In this document: piece by piece, positions 1 through 5,150 of the stretch | Position numbering within the stretch: position 1 is the first letter of the stretch | Layout of the letters: each line of letters begins with the position of its first letter | Assembly (NCBI GenBank): GCA_030597995.1 | Contig: JAUVQV010000104.1 | Coordinates: 1-5,150 of the forward strand | Origin: Candidatus Rokuibacteriota bacterium | GTDB taxonomy: Bacteria; JAUVQV01 | Length of the DNA: 5,150 nucleotides | Reading direction: 5' to 3' | The notes under the pieces: generated by a model | The model's database searches: none | Seen by the model: the letters and a program-made list of their open reading frames with translations, nothing else | Told to the model about the DNA's origin: nothing | Translations under genes and position numbers: made by a program

Positions 1-188
1 ATGCCGTCCATCCCCGGCAGCTGAATGTCGAGGAGCACCAGATCGGGGGGGGATTCCCGGACCAGGCGGAGGGCCTCCTCGCCGTCTTCCGCCGTGAGGA
101 CCTCGTAGCCCTCTTTGGCCAGGTCCTGCTGCAGGGACCAGCGAATGAGGTACTCGTCGTCCACTACCAGGATCCGCTCTTTCGCCAT
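1..188 (-). CDS. Response regulator, receiver domain (partial; C-terminus outside the window)
   Basis: Cytoplasmic response regulator, expected to take a phosphoryl group from the histidine kinase encoded just upstream. Only the first 62 codons are in the window. The protein begins [19 protein letters not shown], a classic receiver start with the acidic pair D10/D11. The phosphoacceptor is D54 in [13 protein letters not shown], which fits beta-3 of a CheY fold. The [10 protein letters not shown] style is typical of NtrC/AtoC-type sigma-54 activators, but the AAA+ and DNA-binding domains would lie beyond position 1, so the output type is inference. The ATG at 188-186 is the only sensible start, because an in-frame TAG lies two codons upstream. 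A GGAGG sits 12 nt ahead of the ATG, longer than ideal, right beside the palindrome at 194-243. It follows the kinase gene by 64 nt and is almost certainly its partner. Confidence 0.93.
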   Translation of the reverse strand, partial: MAKERILVVDDEYLIRWSLQQDLAKEGYEVLTAEDGEEALRLVRESPPDLVLLDIQLPGMDG

Positions 189-193
189 CTTCT

Positions 194-243
194 AACCCAC
201 CCTCCCCTTTCCCCCCTTTGCAAAAGGGGGGCCGGGGGGGATT
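194..243. repeat. GC-rich palindromic intergenic element between kinase and regulator
   Basis: A perfect 9-bp inverted repeat, CCCCCCTTT / AAAGGGGGG, lies at 211-219 and 223-231 with a 3-nt loop. It is flanked by outer arms (194-207 and 234-243) that pair imperfectly: an AAT plus C-run against a G-rich arm ending in GGGTT. Nested C/G-run palindromes bounded by AAT/ATT resemble the REP-like or MITE-like intergenic repeats seen in many copies in some GC-rich environmental bacteria; copy number in this genome cannot be seen. In the transcript the 3' outer arm contains the GGAGG ribosome-binding site of the response regulator, so folding could restrict its translation or set the kinase:regulator ratio. 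There is no U-tract after the stem, so it is not a standard intrinsic terminator for this transcript. Confidence 0.7.
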
Positions 244-252
244 ATATCTTAT

Positions 253-1734
253 TCATGTCGGAATCGGGATGCGCACCCGGAAGGTCGTCCCCTGCCCCTC
301 CCGGCTGGAAAAGGATATGCTCCCACCGTGCTGCTCCAGGATCTTTCTGGTTATCGAAAGCCCGAGTCCGGTTCCCCGGGTGCGCGTGGTGTAGAAGGGG
401 CTGAAGATCTTTTCCCGGATCTCCGGCGGGATGCCCGGACCGGTGTCTTCCACCTCGACTTCTATCGTTCGATCTTCCCCGCCCCCCCCGGCGGCCCGGC
501 CGTCCCGCAGGGCCGTCCGCAGGGTGAGATCGCCGCCCCGGGGCATGGCCTGCAGGGCGTTGAGGATCAGGTTGATGAGGACCTGTTCCAGGTGCTTGCT
601 ATCCCACGTCACCCGGGGGATCCCGGTCTGGCACTGTTTGTGAACACGGATGTTTCCCTGGTCGGGGTTGGGGAGGGTGATGAAGAGGCTGCGGTCGAGG
701 ATTTCGTTGATGTCTACCAGACTGAGTGCTGAAGGCAGGGGCTGCGCGTAGTGAAGGAGGTCCCGGATGGTCTTGTCCATGCGCTCACTCTGTTGCAGAA
801 CCTGGTCGGTGATGTGCCGCCGGGGATCGTCAGGGGGAAAGTCCTCGGCCAGGACCTGGATCGCGCCCGAGATGCCCGCCAGGGGATTCTTGATTTCGTG
901 GGCGACGCTGGCCGCCAGCTCCCCTATGCTTGCCAGACGCTCCGCCCGGATCAGCTGCTCGGTATGGTACTTCTCGACCTCCTTCTGAGAGATGTCGAGC
1001 TGACCGATCATGGAGTTCAGGCTTCGCCCCAGGCTGCCGAGTTCATCCCGGCGGGGAAGGTCGGCGCGGGAGGACATATCCCCCTTCTCGGCCCGCTCCA
1101 TGGTCTGCACCAGCTTCCGGATAGGGCGATTGACCTGGCTGGTGAAGAGCAGGCTGAGGGCCACCCCGACCAGAGTGATAGTCACCAGGGCGGAGTAAAT
1201 CAGGAACCGGCGGTTGTCGGCCATCTGCTGATCGGTCTTTTTCATCGAGAGGCAGAGCTCGAAGATCGCCAGGATCTCGGACTCGCTCTCATGGCAGTAG
1301 CGGCAGCTCTCTTCGTTCCGGATCGGCTCCACCATGCAGAAGGAGGTGTAGCCTTGCCCTCCGCGGTAGGGGGTACTCAGGACCCCGGCGTGGAAGATTT
1401 CGTACCCGATGTCCTCGATCGTCAAGCCGATCTCCTCCGGATCGGCGGACTTGGTCACCTGGCCTTCCTCGTTGAAGATCCGGAGGGTTTCAAAGTCGGG
1501 AAGGGTCCCGATGCGCTCGAAAATCCCCTGGATGTCCTGGGCGCGGGTCCCCCGACTGTCGTGCTGGATGCTCCGGACGATGGTGTGAGTCAGCACCCGG
1601 GCCTGGTCCTTGGTGGTCTCCACGAACTGCCGGCTCTGGTTCCTGTCGATGTAGATGTAGGAGCCGCCGATGCACGGAACCAGGATCAGGATGATCAGGG
1701 CGGTGATCTTGCCGCGGAGGGTTCTCAGCCACAT
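253..1734 (-). CDS. Membrane sensor histidine kinase with periplasmic CXXCH haem motif
   Basis: A 493-residue two-component kinase. In order it has a membrane span at about 10-30, a periplasmic sensor at about 31-176, a second span at about 177-198, HAMP at about 197-250, a HisKA domain with H-box ASVAHEIKNPL (H279 phosphorylated), and an ATPase domain with N-box NLILNALQAM (N388, N392), G1 DTGPGIP (430-436), F-box FSPFYTT (444-450) and G2 GTGLGLS (454-460). All catalytic boxes are intact. The sensor carries CRYCH at residues 144-148 (nt 1291-1305), so a covalently bound c-type haem is likely; periplasmic sensors with such motifs are known from Geobacter-like bacteria. I chose the ATG at 1734 because the open frame running back to 1908 only overlaps the preceding gene in another frame, and residues from 1734 give a normal kinase N-terminus. 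A GGTGA lies 7 nt upstream. The gap to the NapH-like gene is 7 nt, suggesting co-translation. Confidence 0.95.
   Translation of the reverse strand: MWLRTLRGKITALIILILVPCIGGSYIYIDRNQSRQFVETTKDQARVLTHTIVRSIQHDSRGTRAQDIQGIFERIGTLPDFETLRIFNEEGQVTKSADPEEIGLTIEDIGYEIFHAGVLSTPYRGGQGYTSFCMVEPIRNEESCRYCHESESEILAIFELCLSMKKTDQQMADNRRFLIYSALVTITLVGVALSLLFTSQVNRPIRKLVQTMERAEKGDMSSRADLPRRDELGSLGRSLNSMIGQLDISQKEVEKYHTEQLIRAERLASIGELAASVAHEIKNPLAGISGAIQVLAEDFPPDDPRRHITDQVLQQSERMDKTIRDLLHYAQPLPSALSLVDINEILDRSLFITLPNPDQGNIRVHKQCQTGIPRVTWDSKHLEQVLINLILNALQAMPRGGDLTLRTALRDGRAAGGGGEDRTIEVEVEDTGPGIPPEIREKIFSPFYTTRTRGTGLGLSITRKILEQHGGSISFSSREGQGTTFRVRIPIPT
1291..1305 (-). other. c-type haem attachment motif (CRYCH) in the kinase sensor domain
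   Basis: Codons TGC CGC TAC TGC CAT encode C144-R-Y-C147-H148 in the periplasmic loop of the kinase, within a segment reading PIRNEESCRYCHESESEI. CXXCH outside the cytoplasm is the substrate of the cytochrome c maturation system. The setting (PI.N...C..CH followed by a hydrophobic strand) matches the haem-binding sensor loops of other bacterial signal transducers. Covalent haem is inferred and not shown by sequence alone. Confidence 0.75.
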
Positions 1735-1741
1735 TGTTCCG

Positions 1742-2575
1742 TCACCAGGTCTCGGCCCCCGCAAGATCCGGGCGACGGCTGGGGGCCGGCAGGAGAGGGG
1801 TGATCGACTTGTGCTCGACGCAGGGGCAAGCGGTGCACTCCAGACAGCGGATGCACTCCACCGAGCGGGTGTTTTCATAGATGCTGATGTCCATCGGGCA
1901 GACGTCACGGCAGCGGCCGCACCGGGTGCAGCTGCTCTGGTCGACCCGCATCTGCCAGAAGCTGAAGGAGTTGAAAAAAGAATAGACGGTCCCCAGGGGG
2001 CAGGTGGTGCGGCAGAACGGGCGCTTGGAGGTGGTGGACCAGGTGATGTAGCCGAAGGCGATCCCGAGCTTGATCCAGAACATCTGGCGGAGCATGTCCC
2101 GGATGGCCTGGTCCATCAGGGACCAGGGGATGCCGGCCAGGATCAGGCCCGCGGGACAGAGCTTTGAAAACCATGGCTCCTCGAAAAGGTGGGTGATGAT
2201 GAGGACGACCCCGATCAGGATCAGATACTTGGCGTAGTTCAAGACCTTGGGGATAGGAAACTTGACGGTCTTGATCTTGTAGAGCATGTCCTGACCGTAG
2301 CCGATGGGACAGAGCCAGCCGCACGACATCCGCCCTACCACCGCCCCGATCATCGCCACGTAGCCGACGACGTACCAGGGTACCGCCCCGACGATCACAA
2401 AGTGCTGCATGGTCCCGATCGGGCACGCGAAAAGCGATCCGGGGCAGGCGTAGCAGTTCAACGTGGGGGCATTGAATTCCTTGGCCGATCCCTGGTAGAT
2501 GTTGTGGTTGAGGAATCCCGCAAAATAAGCATTCTGGAGAAGGGAGCCGAAAAACTGGAATAACCGACGTTTCAT
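1742..2575 (-). CDS. NapH-like membrane [4Fe-4S] protein, putative quinol dehydrogenase
   Basis: A 277-residue polytopic inner-membrane iron-sulphur protein of the NapH/NosR/CcoG-like family. Members oxidise quinol and pass electrons to periplasmic cytochromes. Spans are visible at about 58-81, 113-131, 138-152 and 166-180. Cysteine motifs in order are CYACPG (C41, C44), CPIG (C51), CGWLCP (C85, C89), LCPAG (C140) and CRTTCP (C188, C192). Then come a full ferredoxin motif CTRCGRCRDVCP (C216, C219, C222, C226) and a second one, CIRCLECTACPC (C241, C244, C247, C250, C252). The last motif is atypical: the CP comes one residue early and an extra Cys follows. The N-terminus MKRRLFQFFGSLLQNAYFAG fits family starts, and no in-frame start lies upstream nearby. 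The ribosome site is weak (AGG, 9 nt away). No NapG-like partner is visible, so the neighbouring multihaem cytochromes are the likely acceptors. This is not enough to call it napH itself. Confidence 0.9.
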   Translation of the reverse strand: MKRRLFQFFGSLLQNAYFAGFLNHNIYQGSAKEFNAPTLNCYACPGSLFACPIGTMQHFVIVGAVPWYVVGYVAMIGAVVGRMSCGWLCPIGYGQDMLYKIKTVKFPIPKVLNYAKYLILIGVVLIITHLFEEPWFSKLCPAGLILAGIPWSLMDQAIRDMLRQMFWIKLGIAFGYITWSTTSKRPFCRTTCPLGTVYSFFNSFSFWQMRVDQSSCTRCGRCRDVCPMDISIYENTRSVECIRCLECTACPCVEHKSITPLLPAPSRRPDLAGAETW

Positions 2576-2601
2576 GGCGTACTGCCTATTCCCAACCCCA
2601 T
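2572..2601 (-). other. Possible 9-codon leader ORF overlapping the NapH-like start
   Basis: An ATG at 2601-2599 opens a frame coding MGLGIGSTP. Its TGA overlaps the start of the NapH-like gene in the arrangement CCATGA. It has a better ribosome site (AAGGA, 7 nt spacing) than the NapH-like gene, which has only a weak AGG. Translational coupling through this mini-ORF is therefore plausible, but a 9-codon ORF can arise by chance and the peptide has no recognisable feature. It may also simply be a ribosome landing site. Confidence 0.25.
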
Positions 2602-2624
2602 TCTCCGTTCCTTTGCGAAAACCT

Positions 2625-2644
2625 TCGGGGTCAGCCCACCCCGA
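2625..2644 (-). promoter_or_regulatory. Intra-operon hairpin upstream of the NapH-like gene
   Basis: The transcript contains TCGGGGT and ACCCCGA as a perfect 7-bp stem with a 6-nt loop (GGGCTG). It lies in the 79-nt gap between the small membrane protein and the NapH-like gene. AGG and then only four U residues follow, so it is at best a weak or leaky terminator. An mRNA stability or processing stem that sets the ratio of the upstream cytochromes to the downstream membrane protein and kinase is equally possible. No other promoter-like element stands out in the gap. Confidence 0.4.
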
Positions 2645-2654
2645 TGCAGGACAG

Positions 2655-2783
2655 TCAAATCAGGGTGGCGTTAAAGAGCGTCTCCGGCATCTGTTCTTTC
2701 AGGACTCCCACCACGACCAGGGCGGCGGAGAAGGCCAGAAACAGGATAAAGAGAAGGTTTTCTCTCCGGCGTTCGGGTTTCAT
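2655..2783 (-). CDS. Small single-span membrane protein, 42 residues
   Basis: Its ATG at 2783-2781 overlaps the stop of the pentahaem cytochrome gene by one base (TGATG), the usual sign of translational coupling; there is no strong separate ribosome site. The protein starts MKPERRREN, strongly positive. It then has a hydrophobic segment at about residues 9-27 (LLFILFLAFSAALVVVGVL) and a short polar tail containing KEQMPETLFNATLI, ending in TGA at 2657-2655. By the positive-inside rule the N-terminus is cytoplasmic and the tail is outside. I do not recognise a family. The position between a secreted cytochrome and the NapH-like protein suggests a small accessory subunit of a membrane electron-transfer complex, by analogy with the small single-span subunits of other respiratory complexes; this is inference. 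The start-stop overlap and clear membrane topology argue against a chance ORF. Confidence 0.7.
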   Translation of the reverse strand: MKPERRRENLLFILFLAFSAALVVVGVLKEQMPETLFNATLI

Positions 2784-3478
2784 CACTTTAGAAAGAATTG
2801 CTTTTCCGAGCCGTGGGGATCGTGGCAGTCGTGGCAGCGGCGGTTGGCGCCCCGCGCCACATGAGTCCGGCTCCCGGGCTGGTTGTGGCAGCGGACGCAG
2901 AGTTTACGGCCGGCGACCTTGAGAAACGCATGGCGTGGCGACCCGTGAGGATCATGGCAAATGGTGCACTGCCCCGCCCCGACCGGGCCGTGGAGGTAAC
3001 TGGCCTCATCTTTCCGGTCATGGCAGGAGTAGCACAACTGACCCTCCGGTCCACCCCGTGCCCATTTTTCACCCTCGGAATGGCACTCCCGGCAATCGCC
3101 ATCCTCGAGGCCGTCATGGTATTGGTAGAAGCCCTCCCCGCCCCGCGAACGAAACTCGAGCGTGACATTCTTCTGCAGAGACCCGGTGCTCAGAGAGAGG
3201 TGGTTTTTCCCCGGTGTGAGCTCGAGGATGGTGTGAAACGCACTGTTTTTGATGGGAACCGCCGGCAGGCGCCATCCATTCAGGCTGACATCCAGCCGAC
3301 CTCCCCTGCCGCCATCGCTCTTTCCGATCAGATAGACGGGATTGGTCGCCAGCGTCGCCCCTTCCCAGGGAGCGATAATCGTGATGCCCGACTCTGCGCC
3401 CCAGGCCTTTGGGAGTCCGGACACCCAAAGGACGGCAATTGCCATGATCCAGATCGCCCGGTATTTCCCGCCCGCCAT
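2783..3478 (-). CDS. Secreted pentahaem c-type cytochrome with N-terminal beta domain
   Basis: A 231-residue periplasmic or outer-face electron carrier. A signal peptide covers about residues 1-28: MAGGKYR, then hydrophobic IWIMAIAVLWVSGL, ending near AWGAES. Residues about 31-111 are cysteine-free and rich in short strands (e.g. GITIIAPWEGATLATNPVYL), like an Ig-like or carbohydrate-binding-type sandwich. The C-terminal half holds five CXXCH motifs: CRECH 129-133, CYSCH 149-153, CTICH 171-175, CVRCH 194-198 and CHDCH 215-219. Two are followed by DPHGS, the hallmark of doubled-CXXCH cytochromes. I prefer the ATG at 3478, with AGGA five bases upstream and a standard signal peptide. A GTG at 3502 in the same frame would add eight residues, but its GAGGA abuts the start with no spacing. 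The gene follows the redoxin-TPR gene by 27 nt and overlaps the next small gene by 1 nt. Electron transfer from the NapH-like protein is the inferred role. Confidence 0.93.
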   Translation of the reverse strand: MAGGKYRAIWIMAIAVLWVSGLPKAWGAESGITIIAPWEGATLATNPVYLIGKSDGGRGGRLDVSLNGWRLPAVPIKNSAFHTILELTPGKNHLSLSTGSLQKNVTLEFRSRGGEGFYQYHDGLEDGDCRECHSEGEKWARGGPEGQLCYSCHDRKDEASYLHGPVGAGQCTICHDPHGSPRHAFLKVAGRKLCVRCHNQPGSRTHVARGANRRCHDCHDPHGSEKQFFLK

Positions 3479-3505
3479 CGTTATCCTATTGCAGATAGGC
3501 ACTCC

Positions 3506-4552
3506 TCATTGGTTCCCCAGGAGACGCTTCAGGGCCTTTTTATAGCTCTCCACGGCCTGGGCCAGATCGCCCTGTTTTTCATAGACTCTCCCCAGCTCGT
3601 AGTACGCCCTCTCGGGGTAGGGGTTGAGCTGGAGTGCGCTCTGGAAGTATTCCACGGCCTGCTCCAGCTCCCCCTGCCGGGCGTGGACCATGCCGAGACC
3701 GACTTTGGCCTCATTGCTCGTCGGGTCACACTTGATGACGTAGTCGAACTCCGCGCGGGCTTCCTCAACCTGCCCGTCGTCGAGGTAGGTGTGGCCCAGA
3801 AGGAGGCGGGCATCGCAGAAACCGGGGTCGAGCTCCAGGGCCGCCTTCAGCTTCTTGACGGCCAGGTCCTTCAGGCCGCGGTCCATCATAATCATGGCCT
3901 GCGTATGGAATTTCCGGGCTTTCTGCTCTTCCTCCGAGAGCGCCCCCGCCTCCTGGGGGTGGAGAACCATCTCGACGTCCTCTTTGGTCTTCTCTCCCAG
4001 AGCTACCAGGGCGTAGGCGTTGGTCTCCTCCTCCAGCTCGGAGGGAGCGAGGTGGATGGCATGGATGATGATTCCCGCCTGGTCTACAAAGACGGTAGTC
4101 GGCAGGATCTTTACCCCGAAGGTCGCGGAGACATCATAGGACCCCATGAGAACGGGGAAGGCGGCGCCCTCTTTTTCGGCCAGGGCCTTGGCCTCCTCGG
4201 GCTTTTTATCCCCCAGATAGATACCGAGGTACGCGATCTCCTTCTCGCGGTTGGCCTGGTGACTGCGTCCGATCCGTTTCAGGGTCCGGGAGGTGTTCGG
4301 ACCGCCCTTGAAGAAGGTGAGGACTGCGGCCTTGCCGGTCAGGTCGGCGGAATTCACGGTCTTGCCGGCGGTGTCCGGAAGGCTGAAGTCCGGGACTTTC
4401 TCACCGATCTTCACCTTCTCAAGAGAGCCGGCCGGAGGGCTGAGGGAGAAAATGAGCGCTGCCGAAACGGCAGCCATTACCGCCCGGATGGTCAGCGCCG
4501 CCCCTCGCGAGCGAGGATGCACATATCTGCGGACTCCCCTGGAGTCACTCAT
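3506..4552 (-). CDS. Exported thioredoxin-fold protein with four TPR repeats, lacking redox cysteines
   Basis: A 348-residue protein. Residues 1-18 are basic, a hydrophobic span covers about 19-38 and cleavage or anchoring near AGSLEK is likely, so it should be periplasmic. Residues about 45-200 form a redoxin (AhpC/TlpA-like) domain: GEKVPDFSLPDTAGKTV, AAVLTFFKGG, IAYLGIYLGD and the conserved cis-proline segment ILPTTVFVD (P151). Where a CXXC or peroxidatic Cys should sit, the sequence is FFKGGPNTSRT, with no cysteine. The only cysteines (C246, C275) lie in the TPR part, so thiol chemistry is not expected. Four TPRs cover about 212-345, e.g. AYYELGRVYEKQGDLAQAVE. The ATG at 4552 is preferred because AGGAGG lies exactly 8 nt upstream; the in-frame ATG at 4558 is only 2 nt from it. 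Lying between two multihaem cytochrome genes, it may act as an assembly or docking scaffold (inference). Confidence 0.92.
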   Translation of the reverse strand: MSDSRGVRRYVHPRSRGAALTIRAVMAAVSAALIFSLSPPAGSLEKVKIGEKVPDFSLPDTAGKTVNSADLTGKAAVLTFFKGGPNTSRTLKRIGRSHQANREKEIAYLGIYLGDKKPEEAKALAEKEGAAFPVLMGSYDVSATFGVKILPTTVFVDQAGIIIHAIHLAPSELEEETNAYALVALGEKTKEDVEMVLHPQEAGALSEEEQKARKFHTQAMIMMDRGLKDLAVKKLKAALELDPGFCDARLLLGHTYLDDGQVEEARAEFDYVIKCDPTSNEAKVGLGMVHARQGELEQAVEYFQSALQLNPYPERAYYELGRVYEKQGDLAQAVESYKKALKRLLGNQ

Positions 4553-4560
4553 GCGCATCT

Positions 4561-4566
4561 CCTCCT
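4561..4566 (-). promoter_or_regulatory. Strong ribosome binding site deciding the redoxin-TPR start
   Basis: The transcript reads AGGAGG-AG-ATG-CGC-ATG. The first ATG (4558) is only 2 nt from the Shine-Dalgarno core, whereas the second (4552) is 8 nt away, close to the optimum. The second is therefore the better start. This is the strongest ribosome site in the window and may indicate high synthesis of this protein. Confidence 0.75.
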
Positions 4567-4616
4567 TTCCTTGGGAGAACTCTCTTGAGGAGTGTGAAGG
4601 TCCCCACGCTCCGCCC

Positions 4617-5150
4617 TCAATTCACCACCGCTTTTTCCCGATCGTAACCCCGCTCTTTGTGACAGCCGACGACGCACCTCCCGCCGGTGGGCGCCTTGGT
4701 GTAAGTGATCGGAAGCTCCCACCCCCCGGTCCCGAAGGGGACCTTGTTCCGGATGTGCTTCTCCTGGTCACCGGCGTGAACTTCGTGGCAGGCCTTGCAG
4801 CTCCTCCCCTTTTTCTTGTTGACGTGGACGAAGTGCAGATTCTGGCGGCCGTTGCGGAACCCGGTGAGGGTGGTGGTGACCGCGGTCAGGGCAATGTCTT
4901 TGTTGTGGCACTGGAAGCAGAGGGCGTAGTTCTCGGTCTTGTACTCCATGTAGAACTGCGGGGGAAAGAACTTTTTAAGTATTCTGGTGTTGTTCGAACC
5001 GTGGGGGTTGTGGCAGGCGTAGCAGTCGTCCTGCTGGACCGGGCCGTGAATAAACTTGGAGGCCAGGACCTCGGCGCCTTTTTCCTTATGGCAGGTGTAG
5101 CAGAGCTGTTTGGTGGGATGTTTCAGCATCCGGACATAATTCGAAGAGTG
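4617..5150 (-). CDS. Multihaem c-type cytochrome, doubled-CXXCH type (partial; N-terminus outside the window)
   Basis: The last 177 residues of a periplasmic or surface cytochrome are present. The frame stays open through position 5150 and begins HSSNYVRMLKHPTK, which looks like the tail of a preceding CXXCH-x-PHSS unit, so the ATG at 5129 is internal. Four normal haem motifs are visible: CYTCH (5088-5102), CYACH followed by NPHGS, CFQCH and CKACH. A fifth, CVVGCH (4659-4676), has three residues between the cysteines. Spaced histidines (FIHGP, LHFVHV, EVHAGD) could be distal ligands. The pattern CYTCH-KEKG...HGPV...CYACHNPHGS is typical of doubled-CXXCH proteins that carry electrons in cytochrome-rich anaerobes. 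It ends 64 nt before the redoxin-TPR start; the gap holds that gene's ribosome site and no clear terminator. The total haem number is unknown because the gene is cut. Confidence 0.93.
   Translation of the reverse strand, partial: HSSNYVRMLKHPTKQLCYTCHKEKGAEVLASKFIHGPVQQDDCYACHNPHGSNNTRILKKFFPPQFYMEYKTENYALCFQCHNKDIALTAVTTTLTGFRNGRQNLHFVHVNKKKGRSCKACHEVHAGDQEKHIRNKVPFGTGGWELPITYTKAPTGGRCVVGCHKERGYDREKAVVN

Noticed and set aside
241..246. TATAAT on the minus strand just after the kinase stop, a possible -10 box for the regulator.
   Set aside because: No TTGACA-like -35 lies 16-18 nt upstream, and the AAT belongs to the boundary of the palindromic element, so a separate promoter is not supported.
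751..1803. Plus-strand ORF of 350 codons opposite the kinase.
   Set aside because: Composition is typical of antisense shadow translation (D/G/L/H-rich) with no domain, while the opposite strand encodes a complete kinase with all motifs.
1735..1908. In-frame upstream extension of the kinase ORF (58 extra residues).
   Set aside because: It lies wholly inside the NapH-like gene in another frame, codes low-complexity A/S/R/P-rich residues, and would push the first membrane span away from the N-terminus. The ATG at 1734 directly follows the NapH-like stop.
1905..2426. Alternative minus-strand ORF of 173 codons inside the NapH-like gene.
   Set aside because: It is out of frame with the real gene and histidine/arginine/proline-rich without any motif, so it is a frame shadow.
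3479..3502. GTG start eight codons upstream for the pentahaem cytochrome.
   Set aside because: Its GAGGA is directly adjacent to the GTG with no spacing, and the added residues MPICNRIT put a polar, Cys-containing stretch before the signal peptide. The ATG at 3478 is better placed.
2798..4588. Long plus-strand ORF of 596 codons.
   Set aside because: It is the antisense shadow of the pentahaem and redoxin-TPR genes. The minus strand has clear domains and haem motifs here, and long antisense ORFs are common in GC-rich DNA.
4567..4616. Possible terminator or promoter between the first cytochrome and the redoxin-TPR gene.
   Set aside because: Only a 4-bp GAGA/TCTC pairing with a 2-nt loop is visible, and no U-tract or convincing -35/-10 pair was found.

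Overview
The window is GC-rich, and every gene I can support lies on the minus strand, so transcription runs from position 5150 towards position 1. It reads as one compact gene cluster: intergenic gaps are short (7 to about 79 nt), one stop/start overlap is visible, and no convincing intrinsic terminator separates the genes. The content (multihaem c-type cytochromes, a NapH-type iron-sulphur membrane protein, a sensor kinase with its own haem-binding motif, and an NtrC-like regulator) suggests an anaerobic, cytochrome-rich respiratory bacterium. Desulfuromonadota/Geobacter-like organisms are my first guess. Other cytochrome-rich lineages such as NC10 or Nitrospirota-like bacteria cannot be excluded from this window alone.

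In transcription order the layout is as follows. (1) 5150-4617: the C-terminal part of a multihaem cytochrome with doubled-CXXCH character, whose start lies outside the window. (2) 4552-3506: an exported thioredoxin-fold protein with four TPR repeats, lacking the redox cysteines. (3) 3478-2783: a secreted pentahaem cytochrome with a beta-rich N-terminal domain. (4) 2783-2655: a 42-residue single-span membrane protein, start-stop overlapped with the cytochrome. (5) 2575-1742: a NapH-like polytopic membrane protein with two C-terminal [4Fe-4S] motifs. (6) 1734-253: a membrane histidine kinase with a CXXCH motif in its periplasmic sensor. (7) 188-1: the receiver domain of a response regulator that runs off the window. 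A GC-rich palindrome occupies the 64-nt gap between kinase and regulator, and a small hairpin plus a possible mini-ORF lie ahead of the NapH-like gene.

Inferred working model: the NapH-like protein takes electrons from the quinol pool and hands them to periplasmic multihaem cytochromes. The redoxin-like TPR protein would act as a scaffold or assembly factor, because it cannot do thiol chemistry. The kinase would read redox state or a ligand through a periplasmic c-type haem and control this or related operons through the NtrC-like regulator. The individual families are recognisable. The combination is what deserves attention, in particular the haem kinase, the cysteine-less redoxin-TPR protein and the overlooked small membrane protein.
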